A program made the translations under genes and the position numbers. From NCBI GenBank assembly GCA_030425545.1, contig JAUIAC010000012.1, positions 1-49,380 on the forward strand: DNA of 49,380 nucleotides, written 5' to 3'. Below are positions 8,356 through 17,176 of the stretch, piece by piece. Position 1 is the first letter of the stretch. Each line of letters starts with the position of its first letter. The notes beneath the pieces were generated by a model. The model saw nothing but the letters and a program-made list of their open reading frames with translations, searched no databases and was not told where the DNA came from. Origin of the DNA: a bacterium (GTDB lineage Bacteria > Myxococcota_A > UBA9042).

Positions 8356-9081
8356 ATGGAAGGGTGGATCGGCGAGGTCATTCAGACGCTGATGTCCCTC
8401 GACGGGGCCACGATCTACGGCATCGGCTTCACGGTGCTGCTGCTCTGTGGGCTGGGTCTGCCGGTGCCCGAAGACATCACGCTGCTGCTGATGGGCTACA
8501 TGACCTATCAGACCCTGCCCGACGGGAGCCCACGGCCACACGCGTGGATCGGCACCGCCATCTTCGTCGGCGTCGCCGGCGTCATGATCGGCGACAGCTT
8601 CATGTTCTTCCTCGGGCGCAAGTTCGGCGACCGCATCGTCGGCGTCTGGCCCTTTCGCAGCATGATGGGCGGGGGCAGGTTGGAGAGGGCGCGCGGGTTC
8701 CTCCAGCGCAACGGCGCCAAGGTGCTCTTCTCCGCCCGATTCATGCCGGGGCTGCGGTCCGTGGTCTTCTTCACCAGCGGCACCTTGGGCATCCCCTTCT
8801 CGCGCTTCGTCATCTTCGACGGCCTCGCGATGTTGATCAGCGTGCCGGCCCTCGTGGGCGCAGCCTGGTATTGGGGCGCTCAGTTCGACCGCGTCATCGC
8901 CAAGGCGCGGCAGGCTGAGAACGGCATCCTGCTGCTCATCGTAGTCGCAGGCGCGACCTTCGCCGTGAAGCACTGGCTCGAGAGTCGGCGCAAGTCGCCG
9001 CTGGACGACGATTCGCCCGACGCCGAGGCGCCCGACACCGAGGCAACCGACGCCGAGGCAACCGACGCCGGGGGCACCTGA
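8356..9081 (+). CDS. DedA-family membrane protein
   Basis: A 241-residue inner-membrane protein. DedA (SNARE-associated/VTT) signatures are present: CGLGLPVPEDITLLLMGY near residues 31-48, GDSFMFFLGRKFGDRIVG near 75-92, and a re-entrant segment with LFSARFMPGLRSVVFFTSG near 124-142, which carries the conserved Arg residues. DedA proteins are implicated in undecaprenyl-phosphate or phospholipid flipping and in membrane-potential and cell-envelope homeostasis. The ATG at 8356 lies 5 bp after the HEAT gene stop, and GGGGAG (8342-8347) is its ribosome-binding site. The C-terminal tail is an acidic repeat (PDAEAPDTEATDAEATDAGGT). It is convergent with the aminotransferase gene. Confidence 0.9.
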   Translation: MEGWIGEVIQTLMSLDGATIYGIGFTVLLLCGLGLPVPEDITLLLMGYMTYQTLPDGSPRPHAWIGTAIFVGVAGVMIGDSFMFFLGRKFGDRIVGVWPFRSMMGGGRLERARGFLQRNGAKVLFSARFMPGLRSVVFFTSGTLGIPFSRFVIFDGLAMLISVPALVGAAWYWGAQFDRVIAKARQAENGILLLIVVAGATFAVKHWLESRRKSPLDDDSPDAEAPDTEATDAEATDAGGT

Positions 9082-9091
9082 CGCGCCCGGC

Positions 9092-10318
9092 TCAGGCCCG
9101 CTGCGCGTACGCGGCGAGGCCGGCCTCGAGGATGGCGAGACAGCGCTCCAAGGCCGGAATGTCGAGCACATAGGCGACACGGACCTGCGAGCGCCCGGCG
9201 CCCGGCGTGGCGTAGAAGCCTTCGGCGGGCGCCAGCATGAGCGTCTCTCCGTCGAGGTCGAAGTCGTCGAGCAAGAAACGGCAGAAGGCCTCCGCGTCCT
9301 CAACGGGCAGGTCGGCCACCAGATAGAAGGCGCCCTCCGGTGTGGGGCACGACACGCCGTCGATGGCGTTGAGCCCGGCCACGACCACGTCTCGCCGACG
9401 CTGATAGGCTTGGATGTTCGCCCGCAGCTCCGCCGCAGGGGTCTTCAGCGCTGCCTCGGCGGCGAACTGGTCCACCGTGGGCGGCGACAGGCGCGCCTGG
9501 GCGAAGCACAGACACGCGGCGTAGAACGAGGCGTTGCGCGTGACCAGGCAACCCACCCGCGCACCGCAGGCGCTGTAGCGCTTGGACACCGAGTCGATGA
9601 CCACGGCCACGTCTTCCAGGCCGGGCACGCTGAGCGCCGAGGGCGACACGCTGCCCACCAGGTCGGGCCGGTAGACGAACTCGCGGTAGACCTCGTCGAC
9701 GACCATGAACAGGCCACGCTCGACGCACACAGCGCCGATGTCAGCGAGCCCCTTGCGGTCGAGGACGGCGCCGGTCGGGTTGCCGGGGGACGGCAGCACC
9801 ACGGCCCGGGTGCGCGCGTTCACCCGCTCGCGCACGCGCTCGGCCTTCACGGCGAAGCGCTCCGCAGCGTAGGTCGGCACCGGGACCACGTCACAGCCCA
9901 GCAGGTGGGCGAAGCCGCGGTAGTTCGTGTAGTAGGGCTCGGCCACGAGGATGTTGTCCCCGGGGTCGCAGGCCGCCGCGATGGTGAAGAGCAGGGCCTC
10001 GCTGCCGCCCACCGTGACCAGCACCTGATCCGGGGTGACCGGAGCCAGGTCGCCGTGGAGCCCGTTGTCGCCGTAGTAGCCCGCAAGCGCGGTCCGCAGG
10101 GCCAGCGTGCCCTGGCTGGGGCTGTAGGCCACCACGTCGTCGCTGTACGAGCGATAGGCGGCCAGCATGGTGCTCGACGTGTGGATGTCGGGCTGGCCGA
10201 TGTTGAGCTGGTGTACGTGCACGCCTCGGGCGCGCGCCGCGTCGGCGAAGGGCGCCAGCCGGCGGATGGGCGACGCCGGGGCGTCGGCGCCGCGGCGGGA
10301 GAGGGAGGGCTGGACCAT
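9092..10318 (-). CDS. PLP-dependent aminotransferase, class I/II (aspartate aminotransferase fold)
   Basis: A 408-residue fold-type I aminotransferase in the cytoplasm. Diagnostic parts are LNIGQPD (41-44), Y64 with SPSQGTLALR, VGGSEALLF, the NPTG motif at 180-183, D208 with Y211 (VDEVYREF), and the Schiff-base Lys246 in SVSKRYSACGARVG. The C-terminal half includes EGAFYLVADLP and an Arg-containing VRVAYV substrate-carboxylate region. The donor/acceptor pair is not determinable; aspartate, alanine and branched-chain aminotransferases all share this pattern. The start ATG (complement of 10316-10318) follows GGAG with a 5-nt spacer. It stands alone on this strand, 170 bp from the end of the DsbA-like operon. 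Confidence 0.87.
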   Translation of the reverse strand: MVQPSLSRRGADAPASPIRRLAPFADAARARGVHVHQLNIGQPDIHTSSTMLAAYRSYSDDVVAYSPSQGTLALRTALAGYYGDNGLHGDLAPVTPDQVLVTVGGSEALLFTIAAACDPGDNILVAEPYYTNYRGFAHLLGCDVVPVPTYAAERFAVKAERVRERVNARTRAVVLPSPGNPTGAVLDRKGLADIGAVCVERGLFMVVDEVYREFVYRPDLVGSVSPSALSVPGLEDVAVVIDSVSKRYSACGARVGCLVTRNASFYAACLCFAQARLSPPTVDQFAAEAALKTPAAELRANIQAYQRRRDVVVAGLNAIDGVSCPTPEGAFYLVADLPVEDAEAFCRFLLDDFDLDGETLMLAPAEGFYATPGAGRSQVRVAYVLDIPALERCLAILEAGLAAYAQRA

Positions 10319-10488
10319 GGTCGCTCCGTCTGGCTGCGTGGGTGCGCGCCTCAGGGGGGGGCGGGACGCGGGTGAGCCGGCGGGTCGCGCTTCGGCGACG
10401 TCCGACCAGCTGGACAGCACGAGGCGGGAGTCTGCCCCCGAGGCTCGGCTTGACGCAACGGGGCGAGGCCCGTCAGGGGGAGCTCGGG

Positions 10489-12468
10489 TCAGGGTCGTTT
10501 GGCGCGCGCCGCATGGGCGACGGCGGCGGCGATGCGGTTTTCGTCCACCGGGCCGCCATAGCGACGGCCGTCGATGAAGAGCAAGGGCTCGCCGGCGCCG
10601 GTGCCACGGGGCCGCGCGACGGCGGTGACCTGCGCGAGCCAGGCCGCCGTGGCCGGGTCGGACTGGGCCCGGACGAAGTGACTCCAGGGCACACCGGCCG
10701 CGGAGAGCGCGCGCCGCAGGGTGGCCTGTGCCACGGGCCTGGCTGCGGTGATCATCGCGCGGGCGCAGTCACGACCGCGCCCGGCCTCAGCGGCGAGCTT
10801 CAGGGCCACGCCGGCGGGAGAGGCGGCGCCGCCCCCCACGAACGCCACGCGCAGGCGCACGGGCACACGCCCCTCCCGAGCGAGGAGGGAGAGCGCGAAG
10901 TAGGCGGCCCGCGCGCCCATGTCTCGGGGATCGACCCGCAGCCACACGTCCACGGGCCGCGCGCCGCGCGCGCCCGCCTCGCGGGCCTTCGGCCGCGTCG
11001 CCGGGGCCCGCGGGCCTGACAGCAGCGGCACGTAGGGCAGCGCGGTCCGCCGCTGCGCCAGGTCCTGCTCAGCCTGACTGCGAACGCGCCCGTGGGCCAC
11101 CAGCGCGCCGTAGCGCTTGCGCGCGGGGACGCCGCGCTGCGCCAGCGGACGCAGCTCGTGCCGGAGCACGTCGACGGCCTGCGGCAGGCCCAGGGCGCGA
11201 GGGCCTCCGTGCCAGCGGCGGCCGTTGAGGTAGAGGGCGCCGGGCTGCGCGCCCACGGCGGCGGCGAGGCGCATCGCCCCGTCGAGCTGCACCAGGAGCT
11301 CGGGTTTGGCGGCGGCTCGCCGCAGCGACGGCAGCCCCACCCCGAGCACCGACGCGAGCCGCTCTGGCGCGCCGCCCCCGCGCGAGACCAGACGCCACAG
11401 CGCGTCGCGGCGGGCGGGCCCTGTGAGGGTGGCGACGCCGCCGAGCAACGCGCGCGCAGCGGTCAGCGACGCCGCGTGCGTCGGCAGGGGCACCACCACG
11501 AGCTGGATCACGCCGCGGCGGGTCGCGCGCCGCAGCCATGCCGCGCCCTTGTGGAGCTCGGGATCGCTCGGATCGACAAACCACACCGCGGTGATCGCCG
11601 CAGGCCGACCGAGCCGGAGCGCGTCAGGCGGCAGGGTCACGCGCCACCGCTCCGACAGGTGACCGGGCACCCGGGTTGGCGCTGGCGCCGCGCGGTGGAC
11701 CGCCCCCGCGGGCCCCGCGGGGGTCGCGGCGTCGGCGCTGGGTGAGAGGGGCCCGTACGTGGCGCGTCGCAAGGCCTGCAGCGCGCGCAGGGCGGGGGCG
11801 CCGCCCGCACGCTGGACCTCGGCTCCGGCGCAGTCGCAGACCGGACAAGCGAGCTGGTGCTCCAGCTTCTGGCAGGCGCGCCACCGGTCGCCCGCCTCGG
11901 CGAGGGCGAGGTCGAGAAGACGGGGCTGCGGCACCCCCGCCACGCCCCGGCCCACGAGCAGCGCGCTCGGCACCGCGCGCACGCCCAGGCGGACGGCGGC
12001 CTGTCGCTCCGCCTCGACCTGCGCGGACGCCTGGGGACCGACCACCGAGCGCAGGCCGAGCCCGTGGCGGACGAGCGTCAGGCCCGCGAGGCCGCGCTGC
12101 TTGGAGCGCACCCACGCCGCCACGAACGCGCTGCCCTTGCCCTGAGCGCGCGCGTCCACCAGGGCGGCGGCCACGGCACGAGCGTGTTTGTTGCGCGCGA
12201 GCGGCACCGGGTGAACGACCAGCGTCATGGTCCGCCGCCGCGCGACCGCGGCTGCGTAGCGCGTCCAGGCCCCGCGCGACGCCGGCTCGGTGAGGTCGAC
12301 GAAGAGGTGCACCACGGGGCCGTTGTGGTCACCCCCGTGGCAACAAGGGACCGTGCGCGCCGCGGCGGGTGACGCCCAGCACAGCGCGGCGAGGCTCAGT
12401 GCCGCCAGGCCCAGCGCGCCGCACGTCAGCGCGCGCCGCGAGCGCCGCGGCCCGCCCTGGCTCTGCAC
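10489..12468 (-). CDS. Exported DsbA-like multidomain protein without active-site CXXC
   Basis: A 659-residue exported protein beginning with GTG 3 nt after the stop of the triple DsbA-like gene. A Sec signal peptide (RRALTCGALGLAALSLAALC..ASPAAA) is followed by PCCHGGDH. Three thioredoxin/DsbA-like units can be traced. The first starts GPVVHLFVDLTEP and has a cis-Pro-like AVPSALLVGRG. The second starts AITAVWFVDPSDPEL and ends GALYLNGRRWHGG. The third starts PVDVWLRVDPRDMG and ends GEPLLFIDGRRYGG. At each expected CXXC position the residues are EPAS, DPEL or RDMG, so none can do disulfide exchange there. A separate CPVCDC cluster lies between units 1 and 2. It is probably a structural or chaperone-like partner of its neighbour. 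Assignment rests on fold pattern and adjacency, not clear identity. Confidence 0.7.
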   Translation of the reverse strand: MQSQGGPRRSRRALTCGALGLAALSLAALCWASPAAARTVPCCHGGDHNGPVVHLFVDLTEPASRGAWTRYAAAVARRRTMTLVVHPVPLARNKHARAVAAALVDARAQGKGSAFVAAWVRSKQRGLAGLTLVRHGLGLRSVVGPQASAQVEAERQAAVRLGVRAVPSALLVGRGVAGVPQPRLLDLALAEAGDRWRACQKLEHQLACPVCDCAGAEVQRAGGAPALRALQALRRATYGPLSPSADAATPAGPAGAVHRAAPAPTRVPGHLSERWRVTLPPDALRLGRPAAITAVWFVDPSDPELHKGAAWLRRATRRGVIQLVVVPLPTHAASLTAARALLGGVATLTGPARRDALWRLVSRGGGAPERLASVLGVGLPSLRRAAAKPELLVQLDGAMRLAAAVGAQPGALYLNGRRWHGGPRALGLPQAVDVLRHELRPLAQRGVPARKRYGALVAHGRVRSQAEQDLAQRRTALPYVPLLSGPRAPATRPKAREAGARGARPVDVWLRVDPRDMGARAAYFALSLLAREGRVPVRLRVAFVGGGAASPAGVALKLAAEAGRGRDCARAMITAARPVAQATLRRALSAAGVPWSHFVRAQSDPATAAWLAQVTAVARPRGTGAGEPLLFIDGRRYGGPVDENRIAAAVAHAARAKRP

Positions 12469-12471
12469 TGG

Positions 12472-14475
12472 CTAGCGCGTGCCGAGCAGACGCCGAATCG
12501 CGGAGCGGAAGGTGTTGGCCGAGAAGCCCAGCTGCGGCGTGAAGGCGTAGCCGTTGATGAACACGCTCGGCGTGCCCTTGAGCCCCAGCTTCTGCGCCTG
12601 CCCAGCGTCCTTGGCGACCTGCGCCGCCCAGCTGTGCGTCGCCAGAGCCTGCGTCAGCTTCTTGGTGTCCATGCCGACCTTCTTGCCCAGGGCGATGAGC
12701 CCGGCCTGGTCGAGCTTGCCCTGGTCGGCCATGGCGGCGGCGTGGAACTGCCAGAACTTGCCCTGGGCGAGCGCCTCTTTGCCCGCCTCGGCCGCGAGCT
12801 GAGCGTTGGGGTGAATCTTGCTCAGCGGGAAGTCGAGCCAGGTCACCTTCACCCGGCCGTCAAACTCCTTCTCCATCGCCGCGATGTGCGGGTCGAGCCG
12901 GCCGCAGAAGGGGCACTGGAAGTCCTGGAAGGTCACGATGTGGATCGCGGCGCCCTTCGGCCCTCGCGTCGCCGCGCCGGCCGTGTCGATCTGCACCGGC
13001 TTCGACGCGAGGCTGCTCAGGAGCCGCCCCTCGCCGACCAGCTTCTCGTAGAGCGCCGGCAGCGGCGTGCCGTCGGCGACGAGCTTGCGGGCCGCGGCGA
13101 GCTGCATCTCGAACACGGGCTTGAGCTCCTCGAAGCTCTTGGCGCCAACCACCTTGCGACCGTTGACGAAGATGTTGGGCGTGCCGCGGGCGCCGACCGC
13201 CGCCGCCTGCTCGATGTCCTGCTGAATCCGCGCCCGCGCGCCGTGGGCCGACATCGCGTTCTGGAACGCGCCCGTGTCGAGCTTGGCGTTGGCCGCCGCC
13301 GCGCTGACCGACTGCGGCTCGAGCGCCGGCGCGGCGTTGAAGAGCGCCGCGTGCATCGCCGCGAACTTGCCCTGCGCACGGGCCGCCTCGGCCGCCTCGG
13401 CGGCGTGCAGCGCGTGCTTGTGGAAGGGCAGCGGGTTGTGCTTGTAGACGATGCGCAGGTCCTTGCCATAGGTCTTGCGGAGCTTGGCGAGCGTGGGCTG
13501 GAGCGCCTTGCTGTGGCGGCACTCGTAGTCGGAGAACACCACCGCGGTCAGCGGGGCGTGGGCGGGCCCGATGACCGGGTCGTCAGGGCGCACGATCACG
13601 CGCCAGATGGTGTCCTGCGGTGCGGCGCCCCCGGCGGGCTGGCCTCCGAGCTGCACCGCAGCGCCGCCACCGCCGGCGGCTGGCATCAGCTTCGCGGCGA
13701 CCACCCCGCTCTTGCGCTTCACCGGCACCGGGATCTTGGCCTTGGGCGCCGGCGCACCGCGCAGCACGTGCTTGACGTAGAAGGGCGCCCGCTTGGGGCT
13801 GTTGGTCTCCGCCAGCACGCGCATCAGGTCCGCCTGCTTGACCCCGGACTTCAGCTTGGCGTCCGCCATGGCGACCTGACCGGCGATGATCTTCTGCCAC
13901 GCCGCCTCGCTCTGGGCGCCCTGCAGGAGGGCGCCGTTGACCAGGTAGGAGGGCGTGCCTGCGACACCGAGCACCTCCGCGAGACCCGCGTCGAGCGCGA
14001 CGTCGTCGTCGGCCTGCGCCAGGTCGGCCTTGAACTTGGCCATGTCGAGCTTGGCGCCACCAGCCCAGGTGAAGACCTCGCCAGCGGTGGGCTTCTTCAA
14101 GCCGTAGAAGTGGTCCCAGAAGGCGCGCCACTGGCCCTGCTTGGCCGCAGCGACAAAGCCACGGGCGAGCGGGACGCTGGCCTTGTGAACCTCGAGCGGC
14201 AGGTTGACGACGCGAAGTCGGACCGTGTCCTTGTGGGCCTCGACCACCTTCATCAGCCCCGCGGCGCTGGCCCGCGAGTGGGGGCACTCGAAGCCGACGA
14301 ACGCGACGATGTCCACCTTGGGCTTGCCCGCCCCAAAGACTGCGCTCGCCGCCTTGGCTGCCTTGGCAGGAGCGGCCGGCGTGGCGGGGGTCTTCTTGTT
14401 ACCGCACCCCGCGAGCGCCAGCGCGGTGAGCGCAGCCAGTGCCAGAGAGATAGAGGCGTGTTGAGTCGAGGGCAT
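12472..14475 (-). CDS. Lipoprotein with three tandem DsbA-like thioredoxin domains, only the last with a CXXC
   Basis: A 667-residue protein with lipobox LAGC (Cys24), hence a periplasm-facing lipoprotein. Domain 1 has FECPHS (Cys64..Ser67) and cis-Pro loop GTPSYLVNG. Domain 2 has YECRHS (Cys319..Ser322) and GTPNIFVNG. Domain 3 has FQCPFC (Cys521/Cys524) and GTPSVFINGY. These are DsbA/DsbG-type (Thioredoxin_4) domains. Domain 3 is a likely thiol oxidase or isomerase, while domains 1 and 2 keep only the N-terminal Cys, as in monothiol or trapping variants. The start ATG (complement of 14473-14475) has GGAG 6 nt upstream. It lies 37 bp after rarA and is probably cotranscribed with uspA-rarA and the Cys-less paralogue downstream. 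Confidence 0.87.
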   Translation of the reverse strand: MPSTQHASISLALAALTALALAGCGNKKTPATPAAPAKAAKAASAVFGAGKPKVDIVAFVGFECPHSRASAAGLMKVVEAHKDTVRLRVVNLPLEVHKASVPLARGFVAAAKQGQWRAFWDHFYGLKKPTAGEVFTWAGGAKLDMAKFKADLAQADDDVALDAGLAEVLGVAGTPSYLVNGALLQGAQSEAAWQKIIAGQVAMADAKLKSGVKQADLMRVLAETNSPKRAPFYVKHVLRGAPAPKAKIPVPVKRKSGVVAAKLMPAAGGGGAAVQLGGQPAGGAAPQDTIWRVIVRPDDPVIGPAHAPLTAVVFSDYECRHSKALQPTLAKLRKTYGKDLRIVYKHNPLPFHKHALHAAEAAEAARAQGKFAAMHAALFNAAPALEPQSVSAAAANAKLDTGAFQNAMSAHGARARIQQDIEQAAAVGARGTPNIFVNGRKVVGAKSFEELKPVFEMQLAAARKLVADGTPLPALYEKLVGEGRLLSSLASKPVQIDTAGAATRGPKGAAIHIVTFQDFQCPFCGRLDPHIAAMEKEFDGRVKVTWLDFPLSKIHPNAQLAAEAGKEALAQGKFWQFHAAAMADQGKLDQAGLIALGKKVGMDTKKLTQALATHSWAAQVAKDAGQAQKLGLKGTPSVFINGYAFTPQLGFSANTFRSAIRRLLGTR

Positions 14476-14512
14476 GAGCTGCTCCAGATGGTGGCGAAGT
14501 CGGCGCGGAAGC

Positions 14513-15934
14513 TTAGGAGTCACCCTGGGGTGGGTCAACCCGCGCGGCGTCGGGCTCGGTGGGGGTGGCGTCGCCAGCGCGGAGGGCGCGCCACGCCTGC
14601 AGCCGGGCTGCGATGCGCGCCTCGTAGCCGTTGGCTGTGGGCACGTAGAACTGCGCTCCCGCCAGCGCGTCCGGCAGGTAGCGCTCTGGCTCAAACCCGC
14701 CAGCCCGGTGGGGATTCCGATAGTCGTCGCCGTAGCCGAGGCGGCGAGCCAGGGCCGTGCTCGCGTTGCGCAGCCGCAGCGGCACCGGCTGCGACCCGTG
14801 CGCCTGCGCCGCGCGGGTGGCGGCGTTGAGCGCGCGGTAGCTCGCGTCGCTCTTCGGCGCGGTCGCCAGGAAGGTGACAGCCTGCGCCATGGGGATGCGG
14901 CTCTCCGGCAGCCCCACCAGCTCATGGGCCTGCGCAGCGGCCATGGCCAGCGGCAGCGCCCGCGGGTCTGCGTTGCCCACGTCTTCGGAGGCAAAGACCA
15001 CCAACCGGCGGCAGATGGCGCGCGGATCTTCTCCGGCTGTCAGCATGCGGGCGAGCCAATAGAGCGCGGCGTCGACATCGCTGCCCCGCAGGGACTTGAT
15101 CAGCGCGCTGAGCAGGTGGAAGTGGGTGTCGCCGCCGCGGTCGTAGCGCGGCCCGCCGTGGCGGGCCACCCGCTCGAGCGCCGGCAGGTCGACATGGGCG
15201 CCGAGCTCCGGGTCGGTGGCGGCGGCCTCCAGCACCGGCTCGGCGACCGCCTCCAGCAGCGACAGGGCCCGCCGCGCGTCCCCGTCCGCCTCCTTGGCGA
15301 TGCGCGCCAGCGCGTCAGCTGACGCGGTCAGCCCGGCGCCGCCATAGCCCCGCTCGTCGGCCAGCGCGCGGGAGAGCAGCAGCTGCAGCGCCTCGGGCGC
15401 CAGCGGCTCGACCACCAGCACGGCGCAGCGGCTCAGCAGCGCGCTGTTGAGGCTGAAGGCCGGGTTCTCGGTCGTGGCGCCGACGAGCGTGATCGTCCCG
15501 GCCTCCACGTGAGGCAGGAACGCGTCTTGTTGGCCCTTGTGAAAGCGGTGGATCTCGTCGACGAAGAGCACCGTCGCCAGGCCCCGGTTTCGCGCCTGCT
15601 GCGCCTCGGCCACCACGCTTCGCACCTGCGCCACGCCCGAGAGCACCGCCGACAAGGCGACGAAGCGGGCGCGCCCACGGGCGAGGAGGCGGGCCAACGT
15701 CGTCTTGCCCGTGCCCGGAGGTCCCCAGAGGATCATCGAGGGCAGCCGCTCTGCGGCTACCGCGCGGCGCAGGTACCCGTCCGCACCGGCCAGCGCCGGC
15801 TGACCGACGACCTCGTCGAGGTCGCGGGGGCGCATGCGTTCGGCCAGGGGCGCGTCGGTCGCGGGCGTGGCGGAGAAGAGCCCGGCCTGGGCGCCGTGGG
15901 CGGGCGCTGCGCGGGGCGGGCGCGGGGAACCCAC
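14513..15934 (-). CDS. rarA: Replication-associated recombination protein RarA (MgsA)
   Basis: A 473-residue AAA+ ATPase of the RarA/WRNIP1/Mgs1 family, acting on single-stranded DNA at stalled replication forks. It opens with GLFSATPATDAPLAERMRP and a DEVVGQ box. Walker A is GPPGTGKTT (71-79) and Walker B LFVDEIHRFHKGQQD (from 123), with GATTENPAFSLNSALLSRC as sensor 1/arginine-finger region. The C-terminal tetramerisation part (HFHLLSALIKSLRGSDVDAALYWLARML, ASEDVGNADPRAL) is complete. The GTG at 15934 is 2 nt beyond the stop of the universal stress protein gene, so translational coupling is likely; no strong ribosome-binding site is seen. The frame is open further upstream, but that part overlaps the neighbouring gene and was not used. 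Confidence 0.93.
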   Translation of the reverse strand: MGSPRPPRAAPAHGAQAGLFSATPATDAPLAERMRPRDLDEVVGQPALAGADGYLRRAVAAERLPSMILWGPPGTGKTTLARLLARGRARFVALSAVLSGVAQVRSVVAEAQQARNRGLATVLFVDEIHRFHKGQQDAFLPHVEAGTITLVGATTENPAFSLNSALLSRCAVLVVEPLAPEALQLLLSRALADERGYGGAGLTASADALARIAKEADGDARRALSLLEAVAEPVLEAAATDPELGAHVDLPALERVARHGGPRYDRGGDTHFHLLSALIKSLRGSDVDAALYWLARMLTAGEDPRAICRRLVVFASEDVGNADPRALPLAMAAAQAHELVGLPESRIPMAQAVTFLATAPKSDASYRALNAATRAAQAHGSQPVPLRLRNASTALARRLGYGDDYRNPHRAGGFEPERYLPDALAGAQFYVPTANGYEARIAARLQAWRALRAGDATPTEPDAARVDPPQGDS

Positions 15935-15936
15935 GG

Positions 15937-16851
15937 TCAGCGCAGGCCACCGGGCTTGAGGGTCAACACCGGCACGCGGGCGTGCTTGATCACGTGCTCC
16001 GCCACGTTGCCGAGCACCGTGTTCCGGGTGTCGCCGCGCTCGAAAGGCGGCACGATGATCAGGTCGACGCCGCTGCGGTCTGCGTACGCCATGACCCCGG
16101 AGCCGGGCTTGGTGTCCTCGAGCAGACGCCACATGCACGGCACCTGCTTGATCGCGTGCGCGAGGCTGCTCAGTCGACTCTCGAGGCGGCTGCGGACGCG
16201 ATAGTTCAGGTCCTTGGGCAGCAGCACCTCGCCCTCGGGCGTCTCGAGCACCTGCTCGTGGATCGGATCGATGACGTGGACCAACTCGAGGGTGCCGCCG
16301 ATCTCCGCGGTGAAGGCCTCGGCCTCGGTGAGGCGCGGGCTCTTCTTGGTCGACAGCGACGTCGGGTAGAGCACGCGCTGCAGCCCGGTCCAGGTCTCGA
16401 TCCGTGGCGCGAAGGAGTGGTTGATCGTCAGCACGGGCACGTCGGTCTCGCGAATGAGCCTTGCCGTGGTCGAGCCGCTGATGCGGTCGTTGAAGTCGGC
16501 GTAGCCCTCCTGCGGGATGACCACCAGGTCGATGTCCAGGTCTTCCACGGCGCGCGCCGCGAGGTCGAAGGTCGAGCCGACCCGCGTCACGATGCCCGTG
16601 TTGACACCCAGCGACTCGAGGTGCTCGGCGATGGCCTCGAGCTTCGGGCGCGCCTCGGCCTCCGCCTTCTGATCGAGCAGGTCACGGACCTGGTCGGCGC
16701 CGCTCTCCAGGTAGAAGAGGTCGCTCGAGCCACGCAGCGCGTGAAAGAGGATGACCTTCGAACCGAAGACCTCCGAGAGCGCCGCGAGGGGCTTCGCGGT
16801 CAGCTCGGGCTTGTCTTCCAGGTCGGTCAAGAGCAGGACGCGATCGAACAT
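15937..16851 (-). CDS. Tandem universal stress protein (UspA)
   Basis: A 304-residue cytoplasmic protein made of two Usp domains, about residues 1-147 and 155-304. Domain 1 starts MFDRVLLLTDLEDKPELTAKPLAAL, contains DLVVIPQEG and ends GSTTARLIRETDVPVLTI. Domain 2 starts LQRVLYPTSLSTKKSPRLTEAEAFT, contains DLIIVPPFERG and ends VLGNVAEHVIKHARVPVLTL. These are Usp fold hallmarks, with the small-residue loop before the last helix relating to nucleotide binding. The typical GxxG(9x)G(S/T) ATP motif is incomplete in both halves, so nucleotide binding is uncertain. The ATG (complement of 16849-16851) has GGAG 6 nt upstream. It is first gene of a probable operon with rarA and the two DsbA-like genes. 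Confidence 0.87.
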   Translation of the reverse strand: MFDRVLLLTDLEDKPELTAKPLAALSEVFGSKVILFHALRGSSDLFYLESGADQVRDLLDQKAEAEARPKLEAIAEHLESLGVNTGIVTRVGSTFDLAARAVEDLDIDLVVIPQEGYADFNDRISGSTTARLIRETDVPVLTINHSFAPRIETWTGLQRVLYPTSLSTKKSPRLTEAEAFTAEIGGTLELVHVIDPIHEQVLETPEGEVLLPKDLNYRVRSRLESRLSSLAHAIKQVPCMWRLLEDTKPGSGVMAYADRSGVDLIIVPPFERGDTRNTVLGNVAEHVIKHARVPVLTLKPGGLR

Positions 16852-17176
16852 CGGGGGCTCCGAGCGGCGGCCGCGCTGGCCGCCCAAACGTTGGGGTGGC
16901 GACGCCTGCGCGCACCACGGCTGGGCACCCTCGGGGACACCGACGTGCGCGGCGGTCCGCGCGGGTGGTGAGCGCCGCGGCACGGGGTCGATGCGCAGCG
17001 CCCGCCGGGCTCCCCCTTCGGGTGGGACGCGGAGGCTAGCATGGTGCCCAGAGGGCGCCAATTGGGGCCAGGAGCGTCGGTCGACGCGTCTGCGGGCTCC
17101 CCGCTGGGGTGGATTCCACCGGACCGATCCGCCAACCTCCCCTGCACCCGCGCGTCGCGGGTCTCGAGAGGTCTCC
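16852..17176. other. Divergent intergenic region upstream of uspA (-) and the Cys-rich lipoprotein gene (+)
   Basis: These 325 bp carry no convincing gene. The frame of the right-hand lipoprotein runs through it, but the translation is Arg/Pro/Ser-rich and lacks a signal peptide until 17177. The region holds the candidate uspA promoter at 17033-17061 and otherwise GC-rich unstructured sequence. Confidence 0.6.
17033..17061 (-). promoter_or_regulatory. Candidate promoter of the uspA-rarA-dsb operon
   Basis: Read on the minus strand, TTGGCG (complement of 17056-17061) and TAGCCT (complement of 17033-17038) are 17 bp apart, with an extended -10 TGC just before TAGCCT. The 5' UTR to the uspA ATG would be about 175 nt. 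Confidence 0.4.

Noticed and set aside
10342..11019. Plus-strand frame opposite the aminotransferase/DsbA-like junction
   Set aside because: Low-complexity Gly/Arg-rich translation antisense to a supported gene, no ribosome-binding site.
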